DNA of 64,000 bases from Stratiolaelaps scimitus (Eukaryota > Arthropoda > Arachnida > Mesostigmata > Laelapidae). Positions 24,234 to 36,138 of this stretch are shown one piece after another (positions within the stretch are counted from its first letter, which is position 1; the number at the start of each line of letters is the position of its first letter). The translations under genes were made by a program, and so were the position numbers. The stretch is taken from assembly GCA_019614645.1 (NCBI GenBank), contig JABWDB010000034.1:1178001-1242000 (forward strand), in the 5' to 3' direction. The notes below the pieces were generated by a model that saw only the letters and a program-made list of their open reading frames with translations, did no database searches and had not been told where the DNA came from.

Positions 24234-25310
24234 TCTGCGCTGTCCGACGGGGACGATCCCCCATCGGCGTCATGACCAACGAGACCAACGGCAGGGTCAA
24301 AAATGAACGTATTAAAAATTCGAAATTCGGAGAAAAAAAAAGACAAACTCCACATCTATTATCTATCATCAGCGTATGCTGCATGATCGTGCCGCTCGCA
24401 ACAGCGTTCATTCTAAGGGCTTTTGTTCCTGGGCGTAGTTCCCACATCGCGTCAATGGCAGGAGAGCCATCGCGCAGGGCGCAGGGAGATCGCAGTCGTG
24501 GGTGATGATGAACGATCACGAACATGTCTCTGCCCTTGCTGGGGGCTGACGTGTGCACACTCAAACAAAGAAAAAAACTACAAGAATACTCTCTCTTACC
24601 GCCCATCTATCAAGCGCTTAATGAAATCATCATGGAACAGATATATCTGCCAGAAATTCGCCGTCGACGGGGCCCACTTCGATATGTGGGAGTCTTTACC
24701 TAACTACTGCACAAAAGCTCGACGATTGCGTCGCGGCCGCGCGACGTTTGACGGTTCATTGAGCAACTTCCTCGATCAAGCTGGCAAAGCGCGGCTCGCT
24801 CGCTCGCCCGTTCGCTGGCTGGCTAGCTGGCTGTCCAGCCACAGTTCGACGTAACACAAAAACGGCGCGGACCCCGTTGGCGGGCGGGCGGGCGAGCTGA
24901 CGGACGGAAACATTGTTCCCAAAGTGCGTACCCTTGGCCAACAGCCAGGACAACCACAGCCGTATCGTGAGGGACTTTCAGTGGGAGAGGGAGAGATAGA
25001 GAGAGAGTGACACGGATGGCATCACTTCGCCTTCCACTTGCTGTTGCTGTCGTTCGATCATGCGACGGACGAGTGGTCAACTGTCGCTGCTGTATTGTAT
25101 TATATACATTTAAGCGTGTCGAAAAGGCAAAAGCTCGCCCGGTGTATTTTTGCCGACGAAGAGACACGCCGTGGCTGCTTCGACGCGGCCTCAGCCCTCT
25201 CAGGCCCTGCCGTCGCCGAGGAGCGTGAGGAGAGAGATACAGTAGACGAGTTGTATCAACGACGTCATTTATGACGCGAGGGTGACTACTCGAATGATAC
25301 ATAGCGCAGT

Positions 25311-25334
25311 TCTGCTGCTGCTGCTGCGGCTGCT
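25311..25334. repeat. CTG/CAG triplet run
   Basis: About six CTG units, then CGGCTGCTG. Confidence 0.85.
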
Positions 25335-26076
25335 GTCCCACTACGACCCCAATCGTGTGCTGGGCCTCGCGAGACCTCTCTGGGTTTCAACGAGATGGGT
25401 TAAGTCGCCGTGTGTATAGGAGCCGCCCATCGCAACAGCGTTCTTTCGAGTAACTAACAAATCAGGATGAAAAGGAAAGAACGGTAAAATAACGGAACAG
25501 AATTGAATTGAAGAACGTGGAGGCGAGCGGGAGTAAAAGCTCAGATCATTTTCACCTGGCACAGAGGCAAGCTCTTCGTGGCTAACAAAAGTGTCGTAGG
25601 TAACGGTTCGTGCGTGGCCCCGTATGCCTTGTCGGTGTGGGCGGTGCTTGGCGTCGAACAAACAGTTACATCTGTCTGGGTACGCTCTGGCAGGCGTAAG
25701 GCGTAACAGCTGCTCCCGCTGCGGTGGTTAGGATGTGAGTTGTTCTTTTGCTGCGGCGGCAGCGGCGGCGGCGACTTAATAACAGCGGCCCGGATGGCTC
25801 GCATTTTATAATTAACCATATCCCTCTTACTTACCTACCTCTTACTTATATATATATATATATATATATATACCCTGACGGTGAAATGGAGTGGTACACA
25901 CAGCAGTCGATGGTACTGCTTCATCATCCGCTTGAATCAGGGACTTTATTTCTCAACCTAGATATATACACTTATAGATATATTTGTGTGTGTGTCTGTG
26001 TCCAGACTGCTCCACGTTCTGTCACTGCTCTGGCAGGGTGGTACTTACTCCGCATAGCAAAGAAAAGTCACGTTAA

Positions 26077-26079
<3 letters not shown>

Positions 26080-26112
<33 letters not shown>
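26080..26112. repeat. (TA)n microsatellite
   Basis: A pure TA array of 33 bp. Confidence 0.9.
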
Positions 26113-26114
<2 letters not shown>

Positions 26115-26294
26115 TAAGCCATTCGCTCAAGCAACAGCCTGACATCAGTCCGATTCAGCAACATCTGTGGGAAGCCCTCAACAGACGGCGTACCACACAA
26201 GAGCCACCGTCAAAATCGCCGTCACAGCACAAAAAGCATAGTGCTGCCCAAAGTTCCCTGTTTTGCCGGACGAATGTGGGTAGAACACGCGGTT

Positions 26295-26337
<43 letters not shown>
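26295..26337. repeat. (TA)n microsatellite
   Basis: A TA array with one CA step, ending in TAGTACATGTGTAC. Confidence 0.9.
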
Positions 26338-26340
<3 letters not shown>

Positions 26341-26801
26341 ATGTGTACAAATGTAAGACCTTGATTGATCTGAAGAGATTGGGGAGGAGACACCAAGTTG
26401 TGAAAACGTAGACCAGTTCCCGATCTGTGAAGTACAATCATAATTGCAATAATAACAATAATAAAATTAAAAATAATCATATTTTTCCTTGCCGAACACC
26501 GAAGTAGCGAAGGAGAATCGAGGAATAATGAGCTGATGTAGGTGAGACCGTCGACAAGAACGAGCCCGAGCCTAAGACAACCGTATTCACTAGCGATCTC
26601 GTAACACCTATAAAAATTTAACTCAGGAAACGAAAAATCCTTAGGGATGGGTGATGATGGCACAATGCATCTCGTACACAGGCAGTCGTGCGCGGTGCTC
26701 TGGCGATATCTTGAGACAGAAGATGTTTTGACAGGATGAAGCTTGCGTCGGGACAGCCAAACACAATGCAGAAAATACTGTGAGATGTCTACTGTTAACA
26801 C

Positions 26802-26802
26802 A

Positions 26803-26848
<46 letters not shown>

Positions 26849-26849
26849 G
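26802..26849. repeat. Compound (TA)n(GA)n microsatellite
   Basis: About 24 bp of TA run straight into about 22 bp of GA. Confidence 0.95.
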
Positions 26850-28045
26850 TCCATATCTGTTCAGCTTCTTAAGCCCTATGATGTGACCGTGCAACATGAT
26901 AAACGTCCTATACAAGGGGCTGTAGTATCTTCCAGGAGTCCTTACGGTGGGTCTCGCGCCTTTATATGTTGCATGAGATCCAGGCGAAGAAAGCCAGCAG
27001 ACACTGCTGGCCTCTTCTATCCGGTCATTTTCTCATATGACTGAAGAAGCTGATCAGTACGGATCCGGACACACACAACCGCGTACCGCGTCCATCGATT
27101 ATGCAGTAGATGCTATGCCGTAGCGTATCTGGGTCCAGGCCCTGTCCATGCGTGGCCGTGTGAGGTGTGACCTGACCAAGGCCTCTATATATACGTGCTA
27201 GTTTCCGGTGGTCTAACAAAGCAAATCCACCGAGAAGCCATTCCAGCACGAGAAGCAATATGTGCTAAGAAACAACTAAAAAAAAAACGGGGGAGGGGGA
27301 AGGACAATCAAACACTGGGGAAATCATCGTGGCACATTTCATCCTGAACGAAGATGAACTTGTCCCGCAACTTCTGCCGACTCCGAGTCGGCCGAACGCG
27401 AAGGTGTCGTCAACGAGACACGAAAACAAATGCGCGCCATCCAGCTACTTTTGCTGCCGCCGGCAGAAACGCCACAATACAGAAACAATGGTGGTGGTAC
27501 AGCAGCATGATCATCAGCACTTCAGCAGCAACGTCGCCTTTTGATGCCCCTTGAATTTCAATATAGGAGGGACACATGGCTTGGGCTAAAATCACCGGCG
27601 GACTCTGCGGAGAATCATTGGGTGTCTCTATGATCGTCATTGATCGATGGGTGTCTCGCCATGTAGAAGAGTATTGAAAAAGTTGTTGTTGCTCTCTTTC
27701 GAATCTTGCACACTTGTTCGCTGCGTTAGAACGCAAATACCGAAAGGCACGTACAATCACGGACACGGCGGCTTGACAGTCTCACGGGTGGGTGCACCGA
27801 TTCGTCCCGTGGTAGTCGACACAACCGAACGAAGGTATAAATGCTAATCGCGATCCTGTCTCCAGCGGCGATGACGCTGATACGATGAAGAAGACGACGA
27901 TGAGATGAGGCTGAATACGCAATTATTATTATATGATTATTACTATCATTGTTATTGTTATCATCAACCGCATCCCCCTTATAATGTCCCTCTTCGCCCT
28001 GCTGCTTATACTCGCTATAATGGAATCATATATATCGAAACGAAT

Positions 28046-28083
<38 letters not shown>
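28046..28083. repeat. Compound (CA)n(TA)n microsatellite
   Basis: A short CA run leads into a TA array. Confidence 0.9.
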
Positions 28084-28088
<5 letters not shown>

Positions 28089-28315
28089 CCACATCTATAT
28101 CTTCGTTTATATCTATGTACATATAATTGCACCCCCGCCTTACCTCTCGATCCTTCCCCCGCGTTAACGGTTCTGCCTCATCGTGCTGCCTTCAGACGTT
28201 GCCAGAATGCGGGACAAAGACAGGAAGCAGGATAGCGAAAGGCAAACCACGCGGCAGTGTTCCAGAGGACTCTACCTATGTGTGTGTGTGTGATCGTTGG
28301 CCACCAGCGACAGTC

Positions 28316-28370
28316 GGGGGGAGGGGGGGAGCAAGACGCGGCGAGGCGGGCCCCCGGGGGGGATCTTGGG
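28316..28370 (+). other. G-rich tract, possible quadruplex
   Basis: Two G-runs of six and seven, then GGCGGG, a C5/G7 inverted pair and a final GGG. Confidence 0.5.
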
Positions 28371-28498
28371 TTTGTTTGTTTCGTTCGGCTGCTGCAGTCT
28401 TTATCTTCGAGGCGTCAAAATTACACCCTACCACAGCCGGCAGCACTACGGCTATCTATCATACACCACGGGGACGGGATTTTCCGGAGCAATACTGG

Positions 28499-28549
28499 AT
28501 ATATATATATATATATATATATGTATATGCTGTGTGTGTGTGTGTGTGT
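28499..28549. repeat. Compound (TA)n(TG)n microsatellite
   Basis: 24 bp of TA, GTATATGC, then a TG run. Confidence 0.9.
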
Positions 28550-28882
28550 CGTATCCCGGACACACTTCTCGAATGGCCGTTACCTGCCGGCTCGTCTATC
28601 TGTCTGTCTGGTTATTGTCGAATTTCGGTTGGCGCCGACGGCGGCCGCGGCTGCCGCCGCCGCTGTCAAATCGCCGCAGCAGACGGCGTACGAATCGACA
28701 TTTTCGTGTCTTCTTCTTACCTCGGCGCTGCATCAATTCCGCTTGAACAGCGGCAGCGGCAACAGCAGCAGCAGCAGCAGTAACAGGCCACCGGTATTCA
28801 TTCGATGACTCGGCATCGCTCATTTCGGTCATGCGCCGTTCTTCAGGACGAATCCGCTCTGCGTCGACAGGAACAGAACAGT

Positions 28883-28910
28883 AACAGCAGCAGCAGCAGC
28901 AGCAACAACA
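28883..28910. repeat. CAG/CAA triplet run
   Basis: AACAGCAGCAGCAGCAGC followed by CAACAACAG. A second run of CAG lies 100 bp before, at 28762-28780. Confidence 0.85.
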
Positions 28911-29437
28911 GTAACCTTAGCAGCCTCGGCGACGTGTGCCGGCGTGTCTGCCAGCAAACAGCCAGCTCTGGGATATCGAATCGCTCACGGCAAAAGGCGC
29001 ACAGACACACAGCCAAACAAACTCATACAGACATCATAATAATAATAGTGATAATAATAATCCTCCTCATCATCATCGTCGTCGTCATCATCATCTATCC
29101 ATAATGTCTCCATGTGTCTGTGGCTTCTCCTCTTTCTCTGGATCGAGGTAAGTTCCACTTCGTTGTCTTCTGCGTCAGACAAACGGAGCCATCGGGCGGT
29201 AGAGAATCACAGAGAGCGACCACCGACTGCGGTTCGGCGACGACGACGGTCCATTTTTGGGACGGGTCTTGACGAAGCTCTCGGTGGACTCTCTCTCTGT
29301 ACCGTGTGTGCCAAATTGGATTGCAATTGCTCGGGTCGATATCTCTCTATCTCTCATCTATTTTTCTTTCTATTTTCGCTTATGTTTTCTCTCGGTGTTG
29401 CCACGATACTCGAAAACGTTCTGAATAAGAACTGAGA

Positions 29438-29465
29438 TACATATATAATATATATATATATATGT
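29438..29465. repeat. (TA)n array with ACATATA...TATATGT ends
   Basis: A short TA array with inverted ACAT/ATGT ends and one AA slip. Confidence 0.85.
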
Positions 29466-29524
29466 TGCCAGCTGTCAGTACAGCTGATCAACTCGATCTG
29501 ACCATAACGTTTCCGGGGGTCAGA

Positions 29525-29722
29525 CCCCCCCAGCCTTAACGATTCAACTTAGTCCACGGTTAAATTGTTTTTGCATTATATAAGGCATCCTTATAGGGCG
29601 GACCCGTGAACGCAAATGTGTAACGGTGTCGGGAGATCAACGCCATGTACGCATCTACGTCCGTCTCGCTCCGTTTGCTAGGACGTACACGAATGCACCA
29701 GCGGGCAGTCGGGGGTTCATCT
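29525..29722 (-). mobile_element. SINE-C
   Basis: Read on the minus strand it has GGTGCATTCGTGTACGTCC in the head and TTACACATTTGCGTTCACGG in the body. The end AACCGTGGACTAAGTTGAA matches the SINE-C copy at 9.56 kb in order. No target-site duplication was evident. Confidence 0.6.
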
Positions 29723-30799
29723 CGCCCTGATAGACATTAGATCAGAGCGTCTGTAACACATACGCTATGCTAGTACGCCATCGTCTAATAGGATACAATG
29801 CATTAAGTGGAGCGGGTGATCAGCCTTCGATAGCCAGCCAGTAAGTTCTACTCAGGCCGTTCAGCTTCAGTGGCTGTTTCAGCTATACCAGTATTCTCCC
29901 ATTCCTGATTCGAACACCATGCACAAGCGGAGGACGACGAGCGCAGCTCGTACCACCCATAACGCACCACCCCAGTATCATTGTCGGGTGTCGCTGACGT
30001 TGAGGTAACCCCATCTCTCCGTCTCGGCTCGATAGCACCCCATGGAGCGATATGCTCCCTCTCTCTAACTCTCTCTCTCTCTCGGACTCACCCGGCTCAA
30101 GCAAGCGGAGCGATTCGGGCGCCGCTTCGCCCAGGTCCCCGGCAACTATTGTACCTGTTAACCTGTCGATTGAGAAGGGTTCAGACGACGTCTGACGACG
30201 GCATGACGCTCCGTCAAATGTGTTGTTGTCTGCGGCGGCAGCAGCGGTTCATTTAAGGCTATACCTTCTTATCCGATTTCCTCGTCCGATCCTCGCCTCA
30301 GCAGCAACAGCAGCAGCAGGAGCAGCCGCGGCGAGACAGCAACATCGACCAGCATCAGATATCGCCGGCGACAACAACAACAGGCTTCCTCATCCCATCT
30401 AGCTTCGTGGCGGCGAAAAGACGGAGGCTTCATTGGCGGGAGCCGCCTCGGCGGCGACGACCGCCGCCGCTTGCAGTTATGGCAAGTCCTTTTCTCATTC
30501 GTTGGCCCCCCATTCGTAAGCGATGGCTGGTTTGCATCGCGCGCGCGCGCTGCTAGCCGACGAATCCACCCATGTTCGTCTACCAGCCGATGGCGGGCGG
30601 GGGGGGGGTCAGGGGTCAGCTCGAATGGGTCGAGCTGCTCAATGGCAGTTGTCAACGGCGAACGTCAAACCCGCCGACGACAACGAAGTTTCAGCCAGCC
30701 CGCTAGTCGGCCAACGAAGAAACGCTAGCCCCCGCCGCCGCCGCCACAACCACCCCCACCACCCCAACGACCACCACCACCCCCACCACCACAAATGCC

Positions 30800-31102
30800 A
30801 TGGCTCTCGTGTCGGACCCCGCAACGTTACCGCAGATGATGGCAAAGAGCCTAGCAGCAGCCGCCGCCGCAGCTGGAAAGAAAATCGTTCGGGTCTCGGG
30901 GATGTCGGCTGGGAGTGAGATCCGCAGCGAACACAAAAATCACGACTCTCCTGGGGTAAACGCCACACACACATACACACACCCGCATAATAACAACAGA
31001 GACACGAATGCTGGTGACGGCGTCGGCAGCAGCAGCAGCAGCAACAACGACAGCGACAACGACGACGACGACGACGATAATGATGATGATAATTATGATT
31101 AA
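30800..31102 (+). CDS. Candidate first coding exon, unknown protein
   Basis: An ATG in a strong initiation context (G at -3, G at +4) follows a C/CCA-rich leader with no nearby stop in frame. The first 52 residues read like ordinary protein: MALVSDPATLPQMMAKS, an eight-Ala run, then GKKIVRVSGMSAGSE. A plausible splice donor, GGG|GTAAAC, lies at 30955/30956. Past it the frame becomes His/Thr-rich and then a Ser/Asn/Asp microsatellite product ending at 31102. That supports reading 30800-30955 as the coding part of a first exon. No family is recognised and the partner exon cannot be named. Confidence 0.25.
   Translation: MALVSDPATLPQMMAKSLAAAAAAAGKKIVRVSGMSAGSEIRSEHKNHDSPGVNATHTYTHPHNNNRDTNAGDGVGSSSSSNNDSDNDDDDDDNDDDNYD
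31025..31090. repeat. Triplet array AGC, then GAC, then GAT
   Basis: Consecutive triplet runs over about 65 bp. Confidence 0.85.
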
Positions 31103-31312
31103 AATAATGATAATGCTGCTGGTGATGGGCTTCTCGATGAGCGCGGAAGGAGGTTTTTTTTTTGATCGCGGGGCTGTATTTGTCAATCGGCCGTCATCGG
31201 CTTAGCACTCTCTCTCACTCTCTCGCTCGCTCTCTCTCCCTCTGCCGCGGCTGCAATCGTTTATATTGAACATTTGGACGTTGGCTTTTGGCTAGCCTTT
31301 GGCCCGCTGGCT

Positions 31313-31317
<5 letters not shown>

Positions 31318-31346
<29 letters not shown>

Positions 31347-31352
31347 GATATA
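31318..31352. repeat. (TA)n array, palindromic CTATA...TATAG
   Basis: 30 bp of TA closed by C and G, then ATATAAG. Confidence 0.9.
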
Positions 31353-33472
31353 AGCTCGTGTGACATATTGGCATATTGGTGTGCAGCAAGGGCAAATATA
31401 TGATCTCTGGAAGGACGGTAATAGGAAATCCATCTTGAAATGGCAGTTAGATCATGTTGATGGCTTTGTTTTCGCCGCTGAACTCAGCTGGCGCGAGCTG
31501 GCCTGGCATTCGTTGACCGGCTACGAATTACGTACTCCTCCAAATCTCTTCCTAACGGTTGGTAACAACAACAAGAACGCGCTTATCTTTGTTGCCGTAT
31601 GTATGAGCTATTAACTCGACAATGACGCCTCCGAGACGTTCAGCTTGGCAGGTCAAAAATTCGACCTGCTTCCAGCTGCGGCGTCTAGCGCTCATCGCGC
31701 ACTCCCATCAACAACGGGATAACGTCCAGCACGGAACTCGCCCATGAGCGTTCCGTGTAAGCAATGCTTACCATCATCGACAAATAAAATCGATTGTCGT
31801 CCACCCAAGCTCGCTTCGATCGATCGAAGCCACTCCGGCTTGTTGCCGGCGGTGGACGGCTTACAGCGTACAGACTCACGTTATGCGAAACTCACAGCAG
31901 ACTTGTACATTAGCCTTCTTTGCTGCTAATACTGCATAGCACATCTGGAACTTGTCGCAAGATGTCGACCGTCTAGCCGAGGTCTCATCATTCGACAGCC
32001 CTTCGTCGTTGAGAGCCAGCGGACGAGATCTACCAAGGGCAAACGCCCGCCACTGATTGTTTCAGCCTCTGATGAGGTTCGTCTGATATCCGATGCCACC
32101 GATGTCGCTGTTGTATTGTCCGCACTTTCCGCGGACCTTTCAGCCAGGCGGTCAACGGCGACTCGCGCAATCACCAATTACCTCATCGCCTAGCGATACT
32201 TGCCGCAATCGTCAAGGGATTCGACAGACCGACTGACCAAATGTCGAATCGGACACCTACGATCCGAGTCAAGCATCGCACATGATACGTTGTTTGTGTG
32301 TCTGCCCCTACCTCGACGTGCTGCAAACCGGACCAATGTTGTCATCGCAGGGTGACCCCCCCCAAACGTCACCTGGCCAAGACAACGGGACAGTTGTCCA
32401 GGAACTGAGAGAGCAGGGACACTGTCGCATGGTCGGAGCAGGACGTTGATGTGGCGCCGCTCTCTCTCTCCAGATCTCATACCAGCGGTTACACCTCTCA
32501 TCTCCTCTAGCAAACAGAGCAACCAAACAGCCAAAGTAAGCCAAAGACCACCACAAGCGTCACCACAGAGCGTTCAGCTCCGAGACACGATTCGCTACCC
32601 GACCCGACCTGGGCACCAGCTGACGATCCGTCCCACGTATACGTATGGTTACACCGCACGCTATTCGGAGTCTCCCCAAACAGATATGTTCTCATTTCTA
32701 CTGACGTCTAAATATCTGCGTCGCCCATCGGCGTGCGACGACAACGCTAAGCAAGCTGTCTCGCCGCGACAAACAATGACCCCCCCACGGACCAACGCAG
32801 TAACAAGAGAAGAAAAATCTAACGATTTTTCTGTTGTCAATTCTTGCGACCCCCCTTTGTGCGTCGAGTCAATTCGCGCAGCCTTCGATTGCTTCGCCCC
32901 GCCTCGATATGCTTGCACCTGGATCACTGGCCAGAGGTAGGGGCGCCCCGAAGGGTGGCCGCCGTGACAACCACCACGTCGGAGGGAAATATCGCTCGAC
33001 TACGATTTTGTCGTATACAATAGTGGCACTCGTGGTGGTGGTGGCAACGCCGGGCGGAGTACTGTACACAGCTGAAGTTCAGCACACTCAGCAGCGTGTG
33101 AATTTTATGTTTATGCACAAAACGTTTCACGGGACACGCACATGACAACAATCAGCGGGTTGTTGCTCCGATGCGTGTTACGGGAGCGTTCGACCCGACT
33201 CGAAAACTCACGCAGTCGCCGAGTCAACGCGCCAGTCACTGACAGCAGCAGCAGCAGCAGTTGGTTCGAAAGGGAGTCGCGGGGGAGCGGGTCAAGAATG
33301 AACAGATTTGCTGCGACAGTGTGGTCGGACATCGAGCCTATATATTCGTGGCAATGGTACGTAACACAGGTACAATGGCCGCGTTTATTTTGAACGGCTG
33401 CCGGCCGTCGGTCAACGCCTTGTGTGTGGCAGGGTGACGGCCACTTCGGACCAAGCCAAAGGACATACGCGC
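31353..33472. other. No gene assigned; several ordinary-looking frames
   Basis: 31386-31610 (plus), 31685-31879 (minus), and 31929-32193 on both strands carry frames whose codon choice looks plausible. No domain, start context or splice pair makes any of them convincing. A CAG run lies at 33242-33260. A small hairpin, GCAGGTC with GACCTGC, lies near 31650. Confidence 0.35.
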
Positions 33473-33473
33473 T

Positions 33474-33523
<50 letters not shown>

Positions 33524-33524
33524 G
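33473..33524. repeat. Compound (CT)n(TA)n microsatellite
   Basis: About 25 bp of CT followed by 24 bp of TA. Confidence 0.95.
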
Positions 33525-35277
33525 GCACATAGCACACGACTGTCACAAATGGCACGAAATGCGAACAAATACAATACCTTCGTGGCGGCTCCTATCCTAT
33601 ATGCGGATACATGAAAGCACAACTGATACCAGCAACAAATTGGCACCAACTTCACAAACGCTGTGCTCCTGTTGTTGCTGTTGTTGTTGGACGCGTGTGC
33701 GTCAGCTAACGACAGAACAATGAATGTGTAGCTGTAGTTGTTTGCAAATAAATAAATAAATAACAGATGAACTCATGATCTTTTCTGATCGTGCGGCAAG
33801 ATCTAATCCTTCTGAACGGCGAGTATTGCGCATGGACAGGCATCGAGAACTAGGAGACGGCGTCGGAAGCGTTTTTTAAGCCAGACACACACACACACAC
33901 ACTGTAGAGCTTAGGCGTGGTAAATCTACATGCGCTATTCATATTCAGAAGTGCTTCCCGTGGTCAACCGCCGAGGGGGGTAAATGTTTCTTGATTTGAG
34001 TCGTTGAATTTTGCTTCAGTGCATTACTGAGCAGAAATGATACAAGCTGTACGTAGGCCCGGCTAGAAAATCGCGACGAAGCGCCGCAGTCCGAATATCG
34101 AGTCGGCAACACACCCCGCGGTGGAGGTGAGAGCGGTGCCCAGAATACCCCCACAAGGACACAACGTACGACCCACCGAATACCCCCTGCCCCTCCCGCT
34201 CCTCCGGCTTCCGATACCTCAGAGATCATATGTGGACAATCTTCGATTGTTGCTTCCAGCATTCGAAGCAGCAACAACAGCCGTAGCATTATCATCATAT
34301 TAACACAAACACGCGTCAGTGTTTGACTGGGGCCGAGACGGATTGGAGCCTTCGCCCGATCGGCTGCATCTGTTTCACACGTACACTCCCCATCGAAATA
34401 ACAAAGCACTGTTCCTGCATTGTTCCTATCCACGGCGATATCCAGTAGAGTGTATGCTTATCACTGCGCGTCACTCTCTAAGTCATCGAGAATTGGTGGA
34501 CATCCTCGGTGCTGCGGCAATAGTCTCTCGTAGCAGCAGCGTTGTTGAGCATTGACCGGCCGCCGTCGACGAGGCCTTTCCGAGCAACGAGCGACTTCCC
34601 TCCCGAGTGGTCACATTTTCCCCCAAGCTCATCGGTGTTTGTCCCGATACGTTGTGTGTTTACGGTGTCCGACGCGCGCGCGTGTGTGTGCGTGACTTCT
34701 TTCTACTCACAGTGTGCTGTATTCATTGACATTTTGGTCTTGTGTTCGGTCTGATCATTATATCAACTCGCCCTCTCTCGCTCTCTCTCTCTCACCTCCT
34801 TATCAACTTCTCGATGATGTTTATCTGCCTGTTAGCTAGCGAAGAGCTAAACACTGGGTTGTTGTCGGACGCGCCGGCGGCGGCGGCAGCGAGCCGACGC
34901 GGCGACGTTGTTGTGTTCCGGCGATATCCGAAGACGTCGTCACCTGAAATCAGGCGAAGCTGTTCGAACGGACGAGCCATGCCCAGACCCTGCAGAGGAA
35001 ACGAAAGCGAGAGCGAGCGAGCGAGCGAGAGAGAGAGAGTTCAGAAGGAGAACGAGACAGCAGATGACTGACTGAGAAATCGTCGCTATTCGTCGATGGC
35101 GACGCTCTGAACAGTTCTCTGAACGAAGAACTGAAGGGGTCCGTCAACGCGCTGGTCCGCTGATCCCCGGCCCCGATCAGCCAACACGGCCGGGGACCGT
35201 TGCAGAATGTCCATCGTCGAGCGCCAGCCGGATCAGGCGCCGACCGGCCGGCTACGCGCATCCGTCGGCGAGGCCAG

Positions 35278-35318
35278 CAACAACAGCAGCAGCAGCAGCA
35301 GCAGCAACAACAACAGCA
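35278..35318. repeat. CAG/CAA triplet run
   Basis: About ten CAG units followed by CAACAACAACAGCAAG. It translates to poly-Gln, poly-Ser/Asn or other runs according to frame. Confidence 0.9.
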
Positions 35319-35417
35319 AGTGCCGATCGTTCGGCCGGCTTCGATCGGCGGCAGCGACGGCAGCAGCGTCCGCTACCGCATTCTCCGTTTCGAACGCCGC
35401 GAGGAGAAAGCCCGCGC

Positions 35418-35457
35418 CGTACGAGCCCCACGGCCGCCGTACGAGCCCCACGGCCGC
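35418..35457. repeat. Exact 20-bp tandem duplication
   Basis: CGTACGAGCCCCACGGCCGC occurs twice back to back. The period is not a multiple of three, so it would shift any reading frame. Confidence 0.9.
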
Positions 35458-35780
35458 CGCCGCCGGGAACGACTGACTACGAGCCAAATCGGTGGCGATT
35501 AATGGCAGCATGCGCGCCGTGACGATGAAAATGTGCACACAGGCGAGTCGTTGTTCATCTGTACGCATCTGTTCGTCCTCCGCATCAGTCGACTGGCCGT
35601 CACTGTGTTGTGTGTGCGTGTGTGTGCACGTTTGCCGGGGTAACCAGCGTGTAACTTCAGCAAGGGTTGGGGGGCTGCAGGAGCGCGGATGCAGGCTTAC
35701 GCGATGCCGCTGCTTCGGGTAACGGCACCTCGTTCGTCAATACGAGCTGCTGGTGCGGCTTTTCTTTTAGGCGGAGACTG

Positions 35781-35822
35781 GAGGAGCGGGCGGGCGGGCG
35801 GCCGGCCGGGAGTGAGGTAGGG
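35781..35822 (+). other. G-quadruplex motif
   Basis: GAGCGGGCGGGCGGGCGGCC then GGCCGGGAGTGAGGTAGGG: closely spaced GGG runs with one-base loops. Confidence 0.65.
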
Positions 35823-36080
35823 TGACGATTTTTTTTTCCGATGAGCCGATCGGACAGAAGATGACCGATCGAGACAGCGAGTCATTCTAATATCGTCATC
35901 CACTCTGTGCTGTGTAGCGTCCACACGACACGGCGCGTTGTAGGTAATAGTCGCGGCTGACAACAACAAGAGCAACGGCCACAACAACGACAACGACGAC
36001 TTGGTAATTGCAGCTATTAAATATTACATGTAATGCCAATGCGTGCACGCATGTAAAGAATACATTATTCATTGGTTGTC

Positions 36081-36085
36081 TATAT

Positions 36086-36136
<51 letters not shown>
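36081..36136. repeat. Compound (CA)n(TA)n microsatellite
   Basis: About 18 bp of CA followed by 34 bp of TA. Confidence 0.95.

Positions 36137-36138
<2 letters not shown>

Larger units (their letters stand above)
24234..28045. other. No gene seen; TA-array-dense stretch
   Basis: Holds TA arrays at 25847-25872, 26080-26112, 26295-26337 and 26802-26849, and a CTG run at 25311-25334. A 245-residue minus-strand frame over 26178-26915 is stretched by two TA arrays and is not considered a gene. Confidence 0.45.
28120..29434. other. GC-rich block with G-rich tract and CAG runs, no supported gene
   Basis: All three plus frames stay open across 28130-28800, partly because of a TA/TG array (28499-28549) and CAG runs (28762-28780, 28883-28910). 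A GGGGG-rich stretch lies at 28316-28370. The products are low complexity and differ in every frame, so none is credited. Confidence 0.4.
29740..31317. other. GC-rich block with several candidate frames
   Basis: High GC, few stops, CAG, CAC and GAC triplet runs, and a G-run at 30593-30615. Besides the frame at 30800, a 128-codon frame is open on the minus strand (30269-30655). It has a CxxC pair (TCHNC), Pro/Arg-rich text and a Leu run made by CTG repeats. Open frames on both strands are what GC richness alone produces, so I do not call it a gene. Confidence 0.35.
33525..36080. other. No gene assigned; GC-rich from about 34,600
   Basis: 33,525-34,600 is ordinary. 34,600-35,830 is GC-rich, with GA and CAG runs, a duplicated 20-mer at 35418-35457 and a G-rich tract at 35781-35822. 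It has the look of a promoter or 5-prime exon region, but no frame is convincing. Confidence 0.35.

Noticed and set aside
26178..26915. 245-residue minus-strand open frame, the longest in the window
   Set aside because: It runs through two TA arrays that translate to stop-free Ile-Tyr and includes a GA run. Without them the frame is of chance length and shows no domain.
28127..28808. Three overlapping plus-strand frames of 149-218 codons
   Set aside because: All three frames are open at once through GC richness, a TA/TG array and CAG runs. A real gene would favour one frame.
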